Assembly (NCBI GenBank): GCA_934247225.1
Contig: CAKQJE010000005.1
Location: 1 to 64,000, forward strand
DNA: 64,000 nt
Source of the DNA: an uncultured Clostridia bacterium
Lineage (GTDB): Bacteria; Bacillota; Clostridia; Christensenellales; Borkfalkiaceae
Reading direction: 5' to 3'
Shown: piece by piece, positions 17,468 through 27,786 of the stretch
Layout: each line of letters begins with the position of its first letter
Numbering within the stretch: position 1 is the stretch's first letter
The notes under the pieces: model-generated
The model's database searches: none
What the model was told of the DNA's origin: nothing
What the model saw: only the letters and a program-made list of their open reading frames with translations
Program-made: the position numbers and the translations under genes

Positions 17468-19075
17468 ATGAAAAATTGGCTTAAAAAGTTACTCGGTTTA
17501 GCAATGGCTGCGGGTCTCACCCTTTCCGCGGTTGCCTGCGGCGGCGGAGACGAAAGCAAAAGCTCGGACAAAACGTCTACGGACACCAAAGGAAAAACGG
17601 CGATAAAGCTTTCCTATTTCATCGGCGAGTTCGGCGACGAATGGCTTAAAGAAATCGCTGCCGATTGGAGCAACAACAACGACAGCTACTATATAGACGT
17701 AAAATCCAACCTTAACCTCGGCGGAACGATAGTCGCCGACATAAAATCGGGTTCGTCGTTCGATATGTTCATAACGGAGGACTGCTCCTTCCAGCAGCTT
17801 TTTTCGGGCGATTATCTCGAAGATTTAAGCGGACTTCTGAGCGAAAAGCCCGAGGACAAAAAGACGATCGGCGAAAAGCTCGTCGATAAGGACGGCTGGC
17901 TCAAAGCCGCGGGAAGCGGGGATAAAGTTTATCTTCTTCCTTACAACATAAGCCCCTGCGGACTTATCTTCGATTACGACAGATTTGCCGAAAAAGGCTG
18001 GCTTATAACCGATAAGGACGGCACTGTTTCCGCAGGCAAAGACGGAATAAAAGGCACTTACGACGACGGTCAGCCGCAAACTATGGCGGAATTCAAGGCT
18101 ATGTGCGAAAACATAAAAGGAGACGGCGTTGACGACGTGTTCCTGTTTATGGGCGCAAATCACCCCGAGTACGTCAACAACGTCGCTTACGCATACCTCG
18201 CGAGCGTTATCGGCGAAGAGGGGTATAAGGCGTTTTACACTCACGATTCGAACGGAAAAGAAATCGAACTTGCGGACGGAACTAAAACGGCGGTTACGAT
18301 AGAGGACGGCTACAAAACGTGGCTTACGAAAGGCGTTAAAAATATGACGGAATTCGTTCAGGATTATCTTGCCAACACGAAATACGTAAGCGAGGTTACG
18401 CTCAGCGACAAGTCTTTGAGCGTGGACGCGAGCCATACCAAATTCATCGAGACGACGGACACCGCTCCCGCGTTTATCATAGAGGGCAATTGGTTCGAAA
18501 ACGGTTCGAGAGCGCTTATAGAATCCAATGTCGATTACGGCGGAAAGCCTTACGGAACGAGCGATTACAGATATATGATTCTCCCGACGGCAGACGGCGA
18601 AAAGAGTCAGATGTTCTCGCAGACGGGCGGCTCGCTTCTCGTTACCAAGCAGAGCGACGAAAACAAGAAAGCCGCGATAAAGGATTTCGTAAAGTATATG
18701 CTTAAAGACGAAAACTTAGGCAAAGTCACCGCGGACACGGGAATGATCTGGAATTATAATTACGATATTTCCACGGAAAGCAAAGCGAAAATGACTAAAT
18801 TTACCAAAAACGCTTACGATATGGTGCAGGATAAGGCGAACGTTTCCGTTCACTCGTTCTATATCGACACCGCGGCTACGCCGATTTACGCTTATTCGTC
18901 CTTAGGTTCCGCGGGGCTTATGCTTTTCGGCGAGCTTCAATACAGTGTCATCCCCGCATTTACAAGCGCGGGCAGTGCGGCTAAACTTATGGAAAACATC
19001 ACGAAATACAACACCGCGGAAAGATGGAGCGGATATCTTGCTCAGGCTAAATCTTACGGCTTCTATAAAAACTGA
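17468..19075 (+). CDS. ABC transporter sugar-binding lipoprotein (locus 1)
   Basis: A 535-residue extracellular solute-binding protein (family 1) with a lipoprotein signal peptide (GLTLSAVACGGG, Cys as lipidation site) and a Ser/Asp/Lys-rich linker. The mature part has binding-protein signatures such as GSSFDMFITED, LLPYNISPCGLIFDYD and a late GGSLLVTKQS segment. Family members deliver oligosaccharides to CUT1 importers. The two permease genes follow immediately. No ATPase gene is present, so a shared MsmX-type ATPase encoded elsewhere is inferred. Confidence 0.92.
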   Translation: MKNWLKKLLGLAMAAGLTLSAVACGGGDESKSSDKTSTDTKGKTAIKLSYFIGEFGDEWLKEIAADWSNNNDSYYIDVKSNLNLGGTIVADIKSGSSFDMFITEDCSFQQLFSGDYLEDLSGLLSEKPEDKKTIGEKLVDKDGWLKAAGSGDKVYLLPYNISPCGLIFDYDRFAEKGWLITDKDGTVSAGKDGIKGTYDDGQPQTMAEFKAMCENIKGDGVDDVFLFMGANHPEYVNNVAYAYLASVIGEEGYKAFYTHDSNGKEIELADGTKTAVTIEDGYKTWLTKGVKNMTEFVQDYLANTKYVSEVTLSDKSLSVDASHTKFIETTDTAPAFIIEGNWFENGSRALIESNVDYGGKPYGTSDYRYMILPTADGEKSQMFSQTGGSLLVTKQSDENKKAAIKDFVKYMLKDENLGKVTADTGMIWNYNYDISTESKAKMTKFTKNAYDMVQDKANVSVHSFYIDTAATPIYAYSSLGSAGLMLFGELQYSVIPAFTSAGSAAKLMENITKYNTAERWSGYLAQAKSYGFYKN

Positions 19076-19102
19076 TAACGCAATGCGCGTTTTTTGGAAA
19101 AT

Positions 19103-20023
19103 ATGCAAAACAATAAACGAAAAACGTTAAAAACAAATCTGTTCGTCTATTCGCTTATAGGCTATCCGTTGATTTTGTTCGCTATATTTTACGTCGCGAT
19201 AAACTTCAACTCGATTTTGCTTGCCTTTCAGCGGATTGACGGAACGGGAAAACATTTTGCGGGATTCGATAACTTTACTACGTTTTTAAAAGAGTTGTTC
19301 GGGCGGGGAAATCTCCTTGCTTACAGTTTTATAAACTCGATAAAAATGTACTTTATAAACCTCGTTATCTGTATGCCGCTGTACATTCTGTTTTCCTATC
19401 TGCTGTTTAGAAAGTGTTTTTTGAACAAAGCCGTGAGCTTTCTCATTATGATCCCCGCGATAATGTCGGGGCTTGTGATAGCCCTCGTTTTCGTCAATTT
19501 CATCGGCGATAACGGCGCGTTCGCGTATATAACGAAAAGCCTTAAACTAAACGGCGGAAAGTGGATAAACCTTTTAAACAGCGAAAAGTACGCGTTTAAA
19601 ACGACGATATTTTATATGATATGGCTGTCGTTTTCGACAAGTCTTATCGTTTATCCCACGGCAATGAGAGGGATAAGCCCCGAAATTTTCGAAAGCTCGA
19701 AGATAGACGGCGTAACGAATATGTTCCAGGAGCTTTGGTATATAATCCTGCCGCTTATCTATCCCACGCTTACCACGTTTTTAATAACGGGTTTCGCGGC
19801 GATATTCACAAACGGCGGACCTATCCTCGAATTCTATTATACCGACGCGCCCGATTACGTTTCGAATATGGGCTATTACTTCACGAAAATGATTTTGCTC
19901 GACGGCACGGAATTTTCTTATCCGAAATACGCCGCGGGCGGACTTATTCTCACGGTTATCGTAGCGCCTCTCACGATGCTTTTGAAATGGGCGCTCGAAA
20001 AATTCGGGTCTAAAACGGAGTGA
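19103..20023 (+). CDS. Sugar ABC transporter permease, MalF/UgpA type
   Basis: A 306-residue membrane protein with about six hydrophobic segments and the cytoplasmic loop typical of binding-protein-dependent permeases (ISPEIFESSKIDGVTNMFQ, an EAA-like motif with a shortened consensus). I chose ATG 19103; an in-frame TTG at 19094 is weaker. No strong RBS is visible. It pairs with the permease at 20028. Confidence 0.9.
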   Translation: MQNNKRKTLKTNLFVYSLIGYPLILFAIFYVAINFNSILLAFQRIDGTGKHFAGFDNFTTFLKELFGRGNLLAYSFINSIKMYFINLVICMPLYILFSYLLFRKCFLNKAVSFLIMIPAIMSGLVIALVFVNFIGDNGAFAYITKSLKLNGGKWINLLNSEKYAFKTTIFYMIWLSFSTSLIVYPTAMRGISPEIFESSKIDGVTNMFQELWYIILPLIYPTLTTFLITGFAAIFTNGGPILEFYYTDAPDYVSNMGYYFTKMILLDGTEFSYPKYAAGGLILTVIVAPLTMLLKWALEKFGSKTE

Positions 20024-20027
20024 CGAT

Positions 20028-20921
20028 ATGAAAAGAAAAATGAAATACGAAACCCGTTCGGCGGCGGATGTCGTTTCGCTCGTGATATTTTGGGCGTTAT
20101 GGGTGTTTTTGATTTTATACGCGATTTCGATGCTTGTTCTGCCGCTTTATATGCTGAACACTTCGCTTAAAGCGAATAACCTCGAATGCATGAAAAATCC
20201 GTTCGGACTTCCGAAAAAAGCCACCTGGACGAATTTTAAGCAGATTTTCGTTATTTTCGACGAGAAAATGGACGTGAGCGTGGCGAGTATGATAGGCGTG
20301 AGCCTGCTCACCTCGATAGCAAAGCCTTTTTTAGGCGTGTTTTTCACGACGCTTTTTGCTTACGTCGAAGCTAAATACGAGTTTTTCGGCAGAAAGTTTT
20401 TCTTCAATCTCGGTATCGTTTTAATGATACTCCCGATTGTCGGAAATCTTCCTTCCGCAATGCAGATAAACAAAGCACTTAAAGTTTACGACAATCTGTT
20501 TATGAACATCATAACCTCGCCCGTCGGCTGTTTTTACGGCACTAACTTTTTGCTTATGTACGGCGCGTTCAAGGTTATCCCGTGGGACTATGCCGAAGCG
20601 GCGTTTATAGACGGCGCGGGACATTACACCGTTTTGTTTAAAATCTATCTGAGAATGGCTCTTCCGCAGGCGGTCGTTCTGTTCGTTCTCGGATTTATGG
20701 GAACGTGGAACGATTACAGCACTTATCTTATATGGCTTCCGAGTACGCCAAACATTTCTTACGGAATGTACGTGTTCTATCAGAAAGCCAACGCGTTCAG
20801 GGTGTCTCTTCCCCAGCTTATGGCGGGGTTCACTATGGTAATGATACCTACGGTCGTCATCTACTGCGCGACCCAGAAAATAATAAACAGTAAATTTGCG
20901 ATAGGAGGTTTGAAAGGATGA
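20028..20921 (+). CDS. Sugar ABC transporter permease, MalG/UgpE type
   Basis: A 297-residue permease with six predicted membrane segments and a clear EAA loop (DYAEAAFIDGAGHYTVLFKIYLRMALP). It ends GGLKG, typical of MalG-like proteins. GGAG lies just before the start codon, 4 bases after the previous gene. Its stop region overlaps the next gene by 4 bases, coupling it to the downstream lipoprotein. Confidence 0.93.
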   Translation: MKRKMKYETRSAADVVSLVIFWALWVFLILYAISMLVLPLYMLNTSLKANNLECMKNPFGLPKKATWTNFKQIFVIFDEKMDVSVASMIGVSLLTSIAKPFLGVFFTTLFAYVEAKYEFFGRKFFFNLGIVLMILPIVGNLPSAMQINKALKVYDNLFMNIITSPVGCFYGTNFLLMYGAFKVIPWDYAEAAFIDGAGHYTVLFKIYLRMALPQAVVLFVLGFMGTWNDYSTYLIWLPSTPNISYGMYVFYQKANAFRVSLPQLMAGFTMVMIPTVVIYCATQKIINSKFAIGGLKG

Positions 20922-22069
20922 GAAAATTACTTTGTCTTATTCTCGCTTCGGCGTTTATTTTCGCCGCCGTCTCGTGCGGGAACGCTTCGGACAATTCTTC
21001 GGGATCGTCGGACGGAAAACAAAGCGACTCGGCTTCGGAATCGGTTGAAGCCGTCGAAATACAAATTCCGACGGTCACGGTCGATCTTTCCGCGCCCGAG
21101 AACAAAGTCGCCGTGCCGTCTGACGAGCGTTCGGAGGTTTTTGAAGCTTCGGGCAGAAAGCTCACGGGCAAAGAATGGCTTTTAAACAGTAAATTTTCCA
21201 AGGCTTACATTAAAAAACTCGGCGTAGGGGAATATACGTTTTCCTATAAGGGTTTAACCAAAAAGGGAACGATAAAACTCGTTATCACGGACGAGAACAA
21301 GCCGAATTATGTTTTCGATTCGGAAATCCCCGAGACGCTGGACTATCTCGAAGTCGCTCGTCTTCCAAGGCTTGTAAAGGATCAGGACTCTTATCAGGCG
21401 GACTACGAGCCGACTTATTCGCTTAAAAAAGGCGATACCGAAATAACCGTTACCGCCGACGACGAAGAAGACTTGTTCGTTTCGCCTAAGCTCGACGCAG
21501 GCGATTACGTCTGGAAAGCGGTTATCGAAAAGGACGGAAAAACTTTCGAATACGTAAGAAATTTCACCGTTAAAACCTTCGAACAGTGGATTGTTTCCAT
21601 CGAAGACGAACTGCTTCTCGACAAGCAGACGGGCGCGTTCATAAAAGCCGAAAACGGAAAATACGCAGTCGACACGACGAATAACAACGAAATGTTCTCG
21701 TATACGATAGACAATTCGATTTTGCAGGCGGCTATGACGGCGGGCAAAACTCAGGTGAAAGTGGAAGTTTTATCCGAAGTTGTGATAAATCTGGACGAAA
21801 ACGGTAACGGAAACGGCACTTTGTGGCTTTCCAACAGCTGGAAAGGTTACGTCTGGGCGTTTTCGGGCGCAAAGGAATACGACGAAGATAAAACCGCGGA
21901 AGCGTCGCCGAGAATTTCGGGAATGAAAAAAGTCGGGGATAAATTCAATTATTACACGACGGGATTTCTGAGAGACAAATATTTCTCCGCGGAGTCCAAA
22001 AACCCGTTACAGCTCGATTTCGCAAACGGTGCGAAAGCTAAAACTTTGGTCACCGTAACGTTTCTGTGA
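20918..22069 (+). CDS. Lipoprotein with an X2/Ig-like module
   Basis: A 383-residue lipoprotein (signal FIFAAVSCGNAS, then a Ser/Asp linker). Residues about 65-115 (FEASGRKLTGKEWLL, FSKAYIKKLGVGEYTFSY) look like the X2-type Ig module of cell-surface carbohydrate-degrading proteins. Another Ig-like part and a C-terminal jelly-roll-like region (about 215-383, WIVSIEDELLLDKQTG) follow. A carbohydrate-binding accessory of the importer is the likeliest role; this is inference. Overlap of 4 bases with the upstream permease. Confidence 0.75.
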   Translation: MRKLLCLILASAFIFAAVSCGNASDNSSGSSDGKQSDSASESVEAVEIQIPTVTVDLSAPENKVAVPSDERSEVFEASGRKLTGKEWLLNSKFSKAYIKKLGVGEYTFSYKGLTKKGTIKLVITDENKPNYVFDSEIPETLDYLEVARLPRLVKDQDSYQADYEPTYSLKKGDTEITVTADDEEDLFVSPKLDAGDYVWKAVIEKDGKTFEYVRNFTVKTFEQWIVSIEDELLLDKQTGAFIKAENGKYAVDTTNNNEMFSYTIDNSILQAAMTAGKTQVKVEVLSEVVINLDENGNGNGTLWLSNSWKGYVWAFSGAKEYDEDKTAEASPRISGMKKVGDKFNYYTTGFLRDKYFSAESKNPLQLDFANGAKAKTLVTVTFL

Positions 22070-22077
22070 GGTGGAAG

Positions 22078-25000
22078 ATGAAGAAAAGAATATCGATTTT
22101 GATTCTTGCCGTCCTGGCGGCGTGCGCTTCGTTTGCGTTTGTGCTTTCCTCGGCGGCAACCGAAAAGAACAAACCCGTAGTCTATAAATACGCCCTTTTA
22201 GGCGATACCTATACGTTAGAGAGCGGACTTATTTCGGCGAAAACCCCGACGGGCGAAGATATTTCCGTAAACGCGGAAGAAGTCTTTCTCGATTGGGCGC
22301 AGGGAAGTTATATCTTCGAATACGGCGCCAAAATCGTAAATCTCAAAGTTTACGAAAGCGCGCCCGCGGACGAAGTTGTTTACGGCGGCGAAGTTCCCTT
22401 AGGCGGAGCGACGGGCGAAAAAATGATTTTTCCGTCCGTTAAAGTTTTCAGCGGAATTAAACGTACGGACGGCGCGCCGACGATAGGCGAATACGGCGTT
22501 TCGGCTTCCGTCTGGCATAAAGGCGTAAAAAAAGAGACTATATCCGTCGTTACGAACGGTTTTTCGTTCACGCCGACAGAGAAGGGTTTCTGGGTCGTTT
22601 CGTATCGTTATACCGACGTTTTCGGGAAAGAACGTTCGATAGATCACACCGTTTCCGTTTCGAGCGAACGCATTATTTTAACCGATATCGGTTCGGAATA
22701 TTACGTCGGCGAAAAAATAAACCTTGCGAACACTTACGGTTTTTATAACGACGCAAAACATTCCGTTTCGGCAGTTTTCACCCTTCCTTCGGGAGAAACC
22801 GAAACGATTTCGGACGAATACGTTTTCCCATTTTCCGGAAACTACAAACTTGCTTTAACTTCCGAAATCGACGGCGAAACGGTTGAAAAAACAATAAAAA
22901 TAGCCGTTAAAACGGGGCTTGCTTCCTTTGTGGCGGATAAAAACGGCTTCGGCGACGGAACGGATTTTATAAACCACGAAAATATCAAAAACGTAAGCGA
23001 AACAGGGCTTATGTTCGATATGACGTCTTCGGGCGCGAGCTTTAAATATAACGGAGTCATCGACCTTAAAAAGCTCGGCAAAAACACTCCCGTAGTTTCG
23101 TTCACGACGAACAATTCTTACGGCGGAAGCATTTCCATGGTCGACGTAACGCTTACCGACGTTTACGATCAAAAGCGCGCGATAACCGTTCGTTTCAATA
23201 AAAACAGCGATATAACGGAAACGAGTATGTCTTACGACAACACGCTTGTTCACGCGTCTTTCGGAAGCGTTTCCACGGCTTTCAACAACTATTATCCGAT
23301 GAAGACGGACGCGGTTGCGTGGGACACGAGATTTTCGACCTATTGGCTTTCGCCGTCCTATGTCAACCCCGATAAAAACTACGATGCCGCGGAATTGCTT
23401 TATCCGATGAATTTCGCTTACGACGTTGAAGAAAACTGCGTGTACAGCTACGGCGATTACAAATGGGTAGGGCGCCCCGACGGAAACGACTCGGGCGAAA
23501 AGTGGTATAAGATAGCCGATCTTCAAGGTTCGTCGCTCCCCGTTAAGTTCGAGGGATTTACGACGGGCGAGGTTTATCTGTCGCTTAAAGTCGTTTCGGG
23601 CAGAGGGGATATAGTCGTTCAGTCGCTCGGCGGAAAATCGGACGTTACCGACTCCGATTACGAAACCGCGGACTCGATTTTGACGGGCGCGTTCGACCCG
23701 ACCGTTCCCGCGGTTAAGGGCAAAGCTTATGTATTGCCGACTTACCCCAACGAATATATTAAAAATCTCGTTGTTTCCGTGAAGAACGATAACAACGAAG
23801 ACGTACCCGTAACAAACGGAAGCTTTATTCCCGAAAAAGCGGGGAATTACACGATTTCCTATTCGGGCGTGAACGTGTTCGGCAAAACCGTTTCCAAACG
23901 GTTTACGCTTGAATGTACCGCCGCGACGATAGCCACGGTTATAGATTACGACGTGACGGGCAGCGTCGGATTCGGTTCGGTTTACACGATAAAAAAGCCT
24001 GAAATTTCGGGCGGACACGGCGAAGTTTCGTATAAAATTTATTTCTGCGGCGAGGAAGCGGCTGCGGGCGAAAGGGTAATCGTAAACAACGAAAACGCGG
24101 AAATTACGGTTAAAACCGTCGATAAACTCGGGTTTACCGCCGAAAAGACTTTTACGCTCAACGTTGATAAAGACGCGGTGAAGTTTACCGTGGATTTCCC
24201 GAGAGCGGCGGAAAAAGGTTCGTCGTTCACATTCCCGAAAGCCACTGCGAAATACTTCCTTACGGGCGAAAACCTTGCCTACGATATTTACGCGGACGGA
24301 GTTAAGGCGGGCGAAACGATAACTCTTCCTACGGACAAAAATTCCGTAGAAGTCGAGTACCGCACCGCTCACGGAAGCAAAAATTTCACGCTTTATCTTA
24401 AATCGGACGGTCTTTTAAACGGCGGCGACGCGCTTTTGTTCGACGGTACGGCAAAAACTACCGACGAAGGCACGAAGATAAGCCTTTTAGCAGGCGCGAA
24501 CACCGTTAAACTTCCGTATAAGCTTTCGCCGAACGGAATGAAAATCGAATTTTTCGTTATGGCGGATAAGCTCGATTTCAACGCGTTCTCCCTTCTTTTG
24601 ACGGACGAAAACGATACGGCGATAAAGCTTACTCTTAAAGACCTTAAAAAAGACACACCCGCTTTGTATATAAACGGCGAAGACGCGGGCGTTAACGTGA
24701 TAAAGAGAAAGCAGACTTTCTCGTCTTCGGCGAGCGCGGACTACGCTAACAAGGATTACTACGCATTCACCATAACTTACGAAAACGCATACAAAGCCGC
24801 GCTTAACGGTTATCAGGTTATGGCGTACGTCACGCACGACGTGAGGGGAATTGCTTTCGCGGGCTTTACGGGCGGCGTTTACGCAGACCTTATCGTCGAA
24901 GAAACGAGCGGCGCGGCGGAGTTCGTTTTAACGAACGTAAGCAATCAGAGATTCTATTCTTCGTCGATAGAAAAAGGCGACAAAACGGGTCCCGCGCTTT

Positions 25001-25560
25001 ATTCTTCGAAGATAAGGCTCGGAAACTCCAACGTTTCGGTTGGCTACGAGCTTGACGTTTCGGATATCGCCGCGTTCGACGTGTTGCAAAAATCGGCGAC
25101 GGTCAGCCTTATGCTCACGGCTCCCGGCGGAACGAAAATTTACGAAAACGTAACTCCCGGGGCGGCGGGGAAAGTCGTCCTCGATAAAGCGGGCATATAC
25201 GTTCTCAATGTCGTTGCAACGGATGCGGGCGGAGCGAAATCCACTCTTAATTTCAGATTCGTCGCGGAGGATAAAGATCCGCCGAAGCTTACGATAAGCG
25301 GCGAGATCCCGTCGAAGGTCAAAAAGGGACAGAACGTTAAACTCGGCAAAGCGACCGCGCAGGACGTTTCGGAAGTCACCGTTAAAATAACGGTTATCCG
25401 CCCCGACGGAAATCTCGATATACTTTCGGAAGGAAAGGGCGAAGTTGCCGAAATTTCCTATAAAATCAACTCTACGGGCGTTTATAAGGTGATTTACGCC
25501 GCCGAGGACGCTTACGGCAACGTCGGCTACAAAACTTATTCGATAACGGCGGAGGAATAA
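22078..25560 (+). CDS. Large secreted multi-domain Ig-like protein
   Basis: From ATG 22078 (GAGGTGG upstream, preferred over the in-frame GTG at 22066) the protein has 1,160 residues. A signal peptide (ILILAVLAACASFAFVLSSA) precedes a string of bacterial Ig-like domains marked by ends such as NYTISYSGVNVFGKTV, KGFWVVSYRYTDVFGKE and GVYKVIYAAEDAYGNVGY. Larger beta domains are interspersed (about residues 280-520 and 760-960). No catalytic motif, membrane anchor or sorting signal is seen. It sits between two lipoproteins of locus 1 and probably binds glycan or cell surface. Confidence 0.75.
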   Translation: MKKRISILILAVLAACASFAFVLSSAATEKNKPVVYKYALLGDTYTLESGLISAKTPTGEDISVNAEEVFLDWAQGSYIFEYGAKIVNLKVYESAPADEVVYGGEVPLGGATGEKMIFPSVKVFSGIKRTDGAPTIGEYGVSASVWHKGVKKETISVVTNGFSFTPTEKGFWVVSYRYTDVFGKERSIDHTVSVSSERIILTDIGSEYYVGEKINLANTYGFYNDAKHSVSAVFTLPSGETETISDEYVFPFSGNYKLALTSEIDGETVEKTIKIAVKTGLASFVADKNGFGDGTDFINHENIKNVSETGLMFDMTSSGASFKYNGVIDLKKLGKNTPVVSFTTNNSYGGSISMVDVTLTDVYDQKRAITVRFNKNSDITETSMSYDNTLVHASFGSVSTAFNNYYPMKTDAVAWDTRFSTYWLSPSYVNPDKNYDAAELLYPMNFAYDVEENCVYSYGDYKWVGRPDGNDSGEKWYKIADLQGSSLPVKFEGFTTGEVYLSLKVVSGRGDIVVQSLGGKSDVTDSDYETADSILTGAFDPTVPAVKGKAYVLPTYPNEYIKNLVVSVKNDNNEDVPVTNGSFIPEKAGNYTISYSGVNVFGKTVSKRFTLECTAATIATVIDYDVTGSVGFGSVYTIKKPEISGGHGEVSYKIYFCGEEAAAGERVIVNNENAEITVKTVDKLGFTAEKTFTLNVDKDAVKFTVDFPRAAEKGSSFTFPKATAKYFLTGENLAYDIYADGVKAGETITLPTDKNSVEVEYRTAHGSKNFTLYLKSDGLLNGGDALLFDGTAKTTDEGTKISLLAGANTVKLPYKLSPNGMKIEFFVMADKLDFNAFSLLLTDENDTAIKLTLKDLKKDTPALYINGEDAGVNVIKRKQTFSSSASADYANKDYYAFTITYENAYKAALNGYQVMAYVTHDVRGIAFAGFTGGVYADLIVEETSGAAEFVLTNVSNQRFYSSSIEKGDKTGPALYSSKIRLGNSNVSVGYELDVSDIAAFDVLQKSATVSLMLTAPGGTKIYENVTPGAAGKVVLDKAGIYVLNVVATDAGGAKSTLNFRFVAEDKDPPKLTISGEIPSKVKKGQNVKLGKATAQDVSEVTVKITVIRPDGNLDILSEGKGEVAEISYKINSTGVYKVIYAAEDAYGNVGYKTYSITAEE

Positions 25561-25563
25561 AAA

Positions 25564-27654
25564 ATGGATAAAATTAAAAAGATTTTCGCGTTCGTTCTTG
25601 TTTTTGTTTTCGCTTTGTCGCTCGCGATAAGCTGTAACGGCGGCGACGAGTCGTCGTCGGGCGGCAATTCGGGAAGTTCGGGAAGCTCCGGCAGCTCGGC
25701 TACCGAGCCTGACAATCCGAACGAAAATTATTCCTCGGCGCTTCGTACGCAAGGCATAGATTTCGGTTCTTCCGTAGGGCTTGTAAAAGATTACGCGGTC
25801 GTTATCCCCGCAAACGCGACGGAAAGCGAAAAATACGCCGCCGAACAGCTTGTGAAATACGTTTTAAAGGTCACGGGCAAAACGCTTAACCACCTCGCGG
25901 ACGGCTCGGCGGTAAGCGGAAAGATAATTTCGGTCGGGCGCACGGCTGCGCTTGAAAGTTCGGGCTTTAAAGCCGATAAATCCGAGCTTAAATCGGACGG
26001 ATTTATCGTAAAAACCAAAAACGAGTCGCTTTATATCTGCGGCGGAGAGGACAGAGGAACGCTTTACGGGGTTTACGACTTCCTGGAATATTTCCTCGGC
26101 GTTAAATTCCTTACGGCGGACGTAACTTACGTTCCCGAAAACCCGTCCGCAAGCGTGTTCAAGGCGGACAGAACGGAAATTCCCGCATTCGATTACAGAG
26201 TTTATCTCGACCCGTCGTCGTTTTATAACGACAGCACCGAGCTTACCACCGCGCGCCGTTTTACTTCGGAATATCTTAAAATCCCCGAAAGCGCGGGCGG
26301 AAATCTCAAATGGTACCAGGGTTACGACACGCATAACGCCCTTCAATGGGTAAAGGTTACGAAATACCTTAAAAACGGCAAAATCGACCCGATTTACGTC
26401 GAAGCGTTCGCTAACGACGGCAATAACGTGGTTATCGACGAGCATATCGGCGGACTTTGCCTTTACGCGGCTGATCTTTGCTACACGGACGGTATAAACG
26501 AGGACGGAACTTACAAAGAAGAAGTAACAGCAAGCGACGGCTCGACGAGAAAAACGGCTATCGGAATGGCAATCGAGGGTATGACGGAAGTCATCAAAAA
26601 CGACAGGGAAAACAACAATTATTATCTTTTCGGTCAGAGCGATCTGTATTCCCGCCCATGCCTATGCGCGCGTTGCGTTGCGGCTTCTAAAAAGTACGGA
26701 GACGCGGGCATAATGGTAAGATTTATCAACGCGCTTTCGGAAGCCGTGGAAAAGTTCGCGGCGGAAGAGAATATCGAGCGTGAAATAAACGTCGTAATGT
26801 TCGCTTATCAGTGGTCGGCTCAGCCGCCCGTGGATAAAAACGCCGACGGAACGTACACCGTTAAGAATAAAACGTGCGTTCCGAGAGCCAACGTCACCGT
26901 AAGACTCGCGCCTATCGGTATGAACAGATTCGTCACCTATAAAAATCCCGTTCAGGACAATAACGTTTACGGTTCCGATTATATGGAAAAGTGGGCTTCG
27001 ATCTGCAACAGGTTTATGGTTTGGGATTACACGACGTACAACCCGAGACATTATTGGTGGTATCCTGCCTACACGACCTGGCACGATCGTCTGACCGATA
27101 TGAAGAATATGGGCGTAGTGTACGCGATGCTTCAATCCAACTATCAGGAAAGGACGATTTATCAGACGATTTTCGAGCCTTACGTCGCTTCCAAAATGCT
27201 CTGGAATCCCGATTACGACATGAACGAGCTTATCGCCGAGTTCAACAGGTATTATTTCGGCGAAATCGGCGGAGAATACGCCACGAATTACGTTTCGCTC
27301 ATGACGGCTAAGTGTTACGCGGAGCTTGCCGCGAACGATTATAAGGAGTCTACGGCTCTCTCGTTTGCGAACAAAGGATTTTTGAAATCGATGATCTCGC
27401 TTATCGACGAAGCCGAGGAGAAAATCAACGAAAGCTCGCTCGGCGCGGACGAAAAATCGGCTTACGTTCAGAGGTTCGAAGTTCTTAAATTCCAGCCGAG
27501 ATATATGTATCTTTACGATTATATGAAGTACGAAAGCGATCAGGTTATGATGAATATCGAGGCGAAACAGTTTATTCTGGACGTTATGAGCGCGGGCGGC
27601 GTTTATTGGGCGGAAGCACAGCCGTTCGACGCGGAAAACGTTATATTCAAATAA
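25564..27654 (+). CDS. DUF4838 lipoprotein with a GH67-N-like domain
   Basis: A 696-residue lipoprotein (LSLAISCNGG, then a long Ser/Gly linker). Residues about 70-190 resemble the N-terminal domain of alpha-glucuronidases (ATESEKYAAEQLVKYV, GTLYGVYDFLEYFLGVKFLT). The main part is DUF4838, with the characteristic FGQSDLYSRPCLCARC region and ANVTVRLAPIGMNR. A C-terminal helical part includes a NELIAEFNRYYFG segment. DUF4838 proteins occur in glycan loci, but their activity is not established. It follows the previous gene by 3 bases. Confidence 0.85.
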   Translation: MDKIKKIFAFVLVFVFALSLAISCNGGDESSSGGNSGSSGSSGSSATEPDNPNENYSSALRTQGIDFGSSVGLVKDYAVVIPANATESEKYAAEQLVKYVLKVTGKTLNHLADGSAVSGKIISVGRTAALESSGFKADKSELKSDGFIVKTKNESLYICGGEDRGTLYGVYDFLEYFLGVKFLTADVTYVPENPSASVFKADRTEIPAFDYRVYLDPSSFYNDSTELTTARRFTSEYLKIPESAGGNLKWYQGYDTHNALQWVKVTKYLKNGKIDPIYVEAFANDGNNVVIDEHIGGLCLYAADLCYTDGINEDGTYKEEVTASDGSTRKTAIGMAIEGMTEVIKNDRENNNYYLFGQSDLYSRPCLCARCVAASKKYGDAGIMVRFINALSEAVEKFAAEENIEREINVVMFAYQWSAQPPVDKNADGTYTVKNKTCVPRANVTVRLAPIGMNRFVTYKNPVQDNNVYGSDYMEKWASICNRFMVWDYTTYNPRHYWWYPAYTTWHDRLTDMKNMGVVYAMLQSNYQERTIYQTIFEPYVASKMLWNPDYDMNELIAEFNRYYFGEIGGEYATNYVSLMTAKCYAELAANDYKESTALSFANKGFLKSMISLIDEAEEKINESSLGADEKSAYVQRFEVLKFQPRYMYLYDYMKYESDQVMMNIEAKQFILDVMSAGGVYWAEAQPFDAENVIFK

Positions 27655-27716
27655 AAATTATATTTCGAAAATCTTATTCGGATAAAAACAATTAAAAAAA
27701 GGAAAACAGTCTTTAT

Positions 27717-27754
27717 CCGCGGGCGACTTGCCTTTTTGAGGCAAGCGCCCGCGG
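27717..27754 (+). promoter_or_regulatory. Intercistronic GC-rich hairpin
   Basis: A stem of 15 pairs (CCGCGGGCG-CTTGCC with GGCAAG-CGCCCGCGG, one bulged A) and a T-rich loop. No T-run follows, so it is more likely an mRNA-stabilising or attenuating hairpin than a full terminator. Confidence 0.6.
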
Positions 27755-27786
27755 CAGAAAAGGACTTAAAATAACGGAGGTAAATC